10,595 nt of DNA from positions 184,300 through 194,894 of the forward strand of contig MU646587.1 of NCBI GenBank assembly GCA_026770585.1, written 5' to 3'. The notes beneath the pieces are model-generated. The model had not been told where the DNA came from. It ran no database searches and saw only the letters and a program-made list of their open reading frames with translations. Positions within the stretch are counted from its first letter, which is position 1. Each line of letters opens with the position of its first letter. Of this stretch, positions 10,257-10,595 are shown piece by piece. This DNA comes from Baffinella frigidus (Eukaryota; Cryptophyceae; Cryptomonadales; Baffinellaceae). A program made the position numbers and the translations under genes.

Positions 10257-10595
10257 GGGTTTGGGGGTTTTAGGGTTTAAGGTTTGGATTTCAAGGTTCA
10301 GGGTGAGGATTGAGGGGGTTGCGGTTTCAGGGTTTAAGGTTGAGGGCTTAGGGCTTGGAGTTTAGGGTTTAGGGAATATTTTACGAGCACGCCCTGAGGG
10401 TTTAGGTTTTGGTGATTGGGTTTCTGGGTTAGGGTTTGGGGTTTGGGGTTTATGGTTTATGGTTTATGGTTAATGGTTTAGGGTTTAGGTCTAAAATGTT
10501 ATTGGTGTTTAGGGTTTAGGGTTTAGGGTTTAGGGTTTAGGGTTTAGGGTTTAGGGTTTAGGGTTTAGGGTTTAGGGTTTAGGGTTTAGGGTTTA
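10257..10595 (+). repeat. Telomere-like region ending in a perfect TTTAGGG array
   Basis: Degenerate units to 10490, then an uninterrupted TTTAGGG array from about 10507 to the window edge (about 12.7 units). G-rich strand runs toward the right edge, the polarity of a real right-hand telomere, but internal arrays share that polarity. Confidence 0.92.

Noticed and set aside
10507-10595. Authentic chromosome-end telomere at the right edge
   Set aside because: Polarity is right, but similar perfect arrays are internal, and the channel gene should continue to the right (S1, earlier domains). The window edge may only be an arbitrary cut.

Overview
The window looks like nuclear DNA of a eukaryotic microalga. 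It has no bacterial-type operons. Instead it holds one very exon-poor gene on the minus strand, with GT-AG introns packed with plant/alga-type telomere heptamers (TTTAGGG and variants). Three things together suggest a dinoflagellate, though not conclusively: the TTTAGGG telomere unit, splice acceptors that are followed by G at 11 of 12 reconstructed exons, and a four-domain-type voltage-gated cation channel with long repeat-filled introns. A prasinophyte green alga or another alga with TTTAGGG telomeres remains possible.

I could assemble twelve short exons (34-120 bp, about 0.8 kb in total, roughly 260 residues) reading leftward from 9888 to 194. They encode one repeat of a voltage-gated Na+/Ca2+-type channel, from S2 to just after S6: S2 (9820-9888), S2-S3 linker plus S3 (9023-9142), S4 voltage sensor (8400-8453), S4-S5 linker (8056-8100), S5 (6493-6552), extracellular turret (6061-6122, 4404-4450, 3167-3204), pore helix (2941-2974), selectivity-filter region (1814-1894), S6 (916-1000), post-S6 tail (194-278). 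Intron phases agree at every junction except S5 to the first turret exon. Each exon is far too short for ORF finding, and the longer open frames in the window are repeat translations or shadows. S1 and the preceding domains should lie to the right of the window, and following domains to the left.

The introns hold four kinds of material. First, heptamer repeats, almost all with the G-rich strand on + (the template strand of the gene), run from perfect TTTAGGG arrays to locally homogenised variants (TTGAGGG, TTTCAGG, TTCATGG, TGTAGGG, TTTGGGG, TTTAGTG). Several introns consist of almost nothing else, and the repeat supplies splice-site sequence. Second, at least eight of the twelve exons have one or more truncated or decayed copies, always in the correct order along the gene. 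Third, there are several small non-autonomous elements: a 161-bp TIR element family, a foldback family, a roughly 142-bp TIR MITE, and other foldbacks. Fourth, there are perfect palindromes and minisatellites.

The most notable points are a lysine at the selectivity-filter position, a second copy of the S3 exon that is split in two around the intact exon and differs from it by synonymous changes only, and introns made of telomere-like sequence.
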